NCBI RefSeq assembly: GCF_020829685.1
Contig: NZ_JAIVFR010000422.1
Span: 1 to 6,164 of the forward strand
DNA from: Nostoc sp. CHAB 5715
Lineage (GTDB): Bacteria > Cyanobacteriota > Cyanobacteriia > Cyanobacteriales > Nostocaceae
Direction of reading: 5' to 3'
Length of the DNA: 6,164 bases
Both the position numbers and the translations under genes were made by a program. Positions within the stretch are counted from its first letter, which is position 1. Each line of letters starts with the position of its first letter. This document shows, piece by piece, positions 5,764 through 6,164 of this stretch. The notes beneath the pieces are model-generated. The model had not been told where the DNA came from. It saw nothing but the letters and a program-made list of their open reading frames with translations, and searched no databases.

Positions 5764-6164
5764 ATGAACGAAATCTTGTCACTAATCGACAAACTCGCAC
5801 TTTTCACATTTATCGTGTTCACCATGCTGGGTGCAGGGTTAAGTCTCACCATACAACAGATTTGGGAACCACTCCGCAACCTCCGCTTAGTCATATCATC
5901 GCTGCTGACAAATTTTGTGCTAGTGCCGCTTTTTGTATATTTGTTACTACAAGTAGTACATTTAAGCGAACCACTAAGAGATGGCTTACTGATCATGGCA
6001 GTAGCATCAGGGCCTCCAGCACTACCGAAACTTGCCCACATAGTCAAAGGTAATATAGCTTTCTCGGTGGGATTAATGATGTTGCTAATGCTGGGCACAA
6101 TTTTTTATATGCCGATTGTACTGCCCTTAGTGGTGGAAGGTGTGGTTCCCAAATCTGTTGTATG
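5764..6164 (+). CDS. Bile acid:sodium symporter (SBF) family transporter, 5' part
   Basis: The frame from ATG 5764 is open for 133 codons to the window edge, so this is the N-terminal part of a membrane protein whose family is usually about 300-330 residues. Hydrophobic segments are seen at about 11-30 (LALFTFIVFTMLGAGLSLTI), 42-63, 72-82 and 99-122. The GAGLSLT near residue 23 and VASGPPALPKLAHIVKGNIA at 80-99, followed by FSVGLMMLLMLGTIFY, match the SBF/BASS pattern, in which a P-x-x-x-x-S/N-type loop and KGN-x-A-SV line the substrate and sodium site. The motif here is SGPPALPK instead of the more usual PGG-SN, pointing to a divergent subgroup. The start is chosen because the N-terminus fits the first membrane segment; the Shine-Dalgarno sequence is weak. 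It is co-oriented with the sulfatase, 136 bp away across the minisatellite, so a shared transcript is possible but unproven. Substrates in the family are organic anions, including sulfated steroids, and pyruvate or bicarbonate in relatives; none can be assigned here. Confidence 0.85.
   Translation, partial: MNEILSLIDKLALFTFIVFTMLGAGLSLTIQQIWEPLRNLRLVISSLLTNFVLVPLFVYLLLQVVHLSEPLRDGLLIMAVASGPPALPKLAHIVKGNIAFSVGLMMLLMLGTIFYMPIVLPLVVEGVVPKSVV

Noticed and set aside
5634..6053. Open frame of 139 codons with LIP repeats on the plus strand
   Set aside because: It is produced by the 9-base minisatellite and then runs out of frame through the SBF transporter gene, whose own frame gives clear family motifs.
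5658..6098. Minus-strand open frame of 146 codons ending in GDE repeats
   Set aside because: It is antisense to the transporter and the minisatellite; the acidic repeat is a by-product of the 9-base unit.

Overview
This window looks like a cyanobacterial chromosome segment. It carries six perfect HIP1 octamers (GCGATCGC), palindromic repeats of a type scattered through cyanobacterial genomes, short tandem heptamers, moderate GC content and genes without strong Shine-Dalgarno sequences. The genus cannot be fixed from the sequence; a Pseudanabaena-like or other filamentous cyanobacterium would fit.

Layout. The left end (1-125) is a structured, probably transposon-derived end. It abuts the C-terminal part of a HAD phosphatase that has lost its N-terminus (about 126-383). 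A long nested hairpin (441-482) overlaps the ribosome binding site and start of a 14-codon mini-ORF. An intact Cof-type (class IIB) HAD phosphatase follows at 538-1395. The next 760 bp hold no intact gene: a DUF433 fragment cut off after 24 codons by a palindromic repeat, AT-rich sequence, a cluster of three hairpin repeats (1771-1887) and a triple ATCTAAA repeat that overlaps the best promoter candidate.

The main content is a two-gene unit at 2159-5627. An exported formylglycine-generating enzyme (FGE) overlaps by 17 bp a secreted 797-residue type I sulfatase with the C-S-P-T-R motif. The first product should convert the sulfatase active-site cysteine to formylglycine. Both carry their own signal peptides, which suggests that maturation takes place outside the cytoplasm. 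Just after the sulfatase stop lie two G-rich or C-rich blocks on opposite strands: a GGGGACT heptamer run and a seven-copy TCATCCCCC minisatellite. They can form G-quadruplexes or pair with each other. Beyond them starts a bile acid:sodium symporter-type (SBF) membrane transporter that runs off the window at 6164.

Working together: the likely picture is scavenging of sulfate esters, with FGE activating the sulfatase in the periplasm, the sulfatase releasing sulfate from an unknown organic ester, and the SBF transporter possibly importing an organic anion. The link to the transporter is inference from position only. No wholly new system was found. The most interesting points are the secreted FGE-substrate pair and the structured repeats at its borders.
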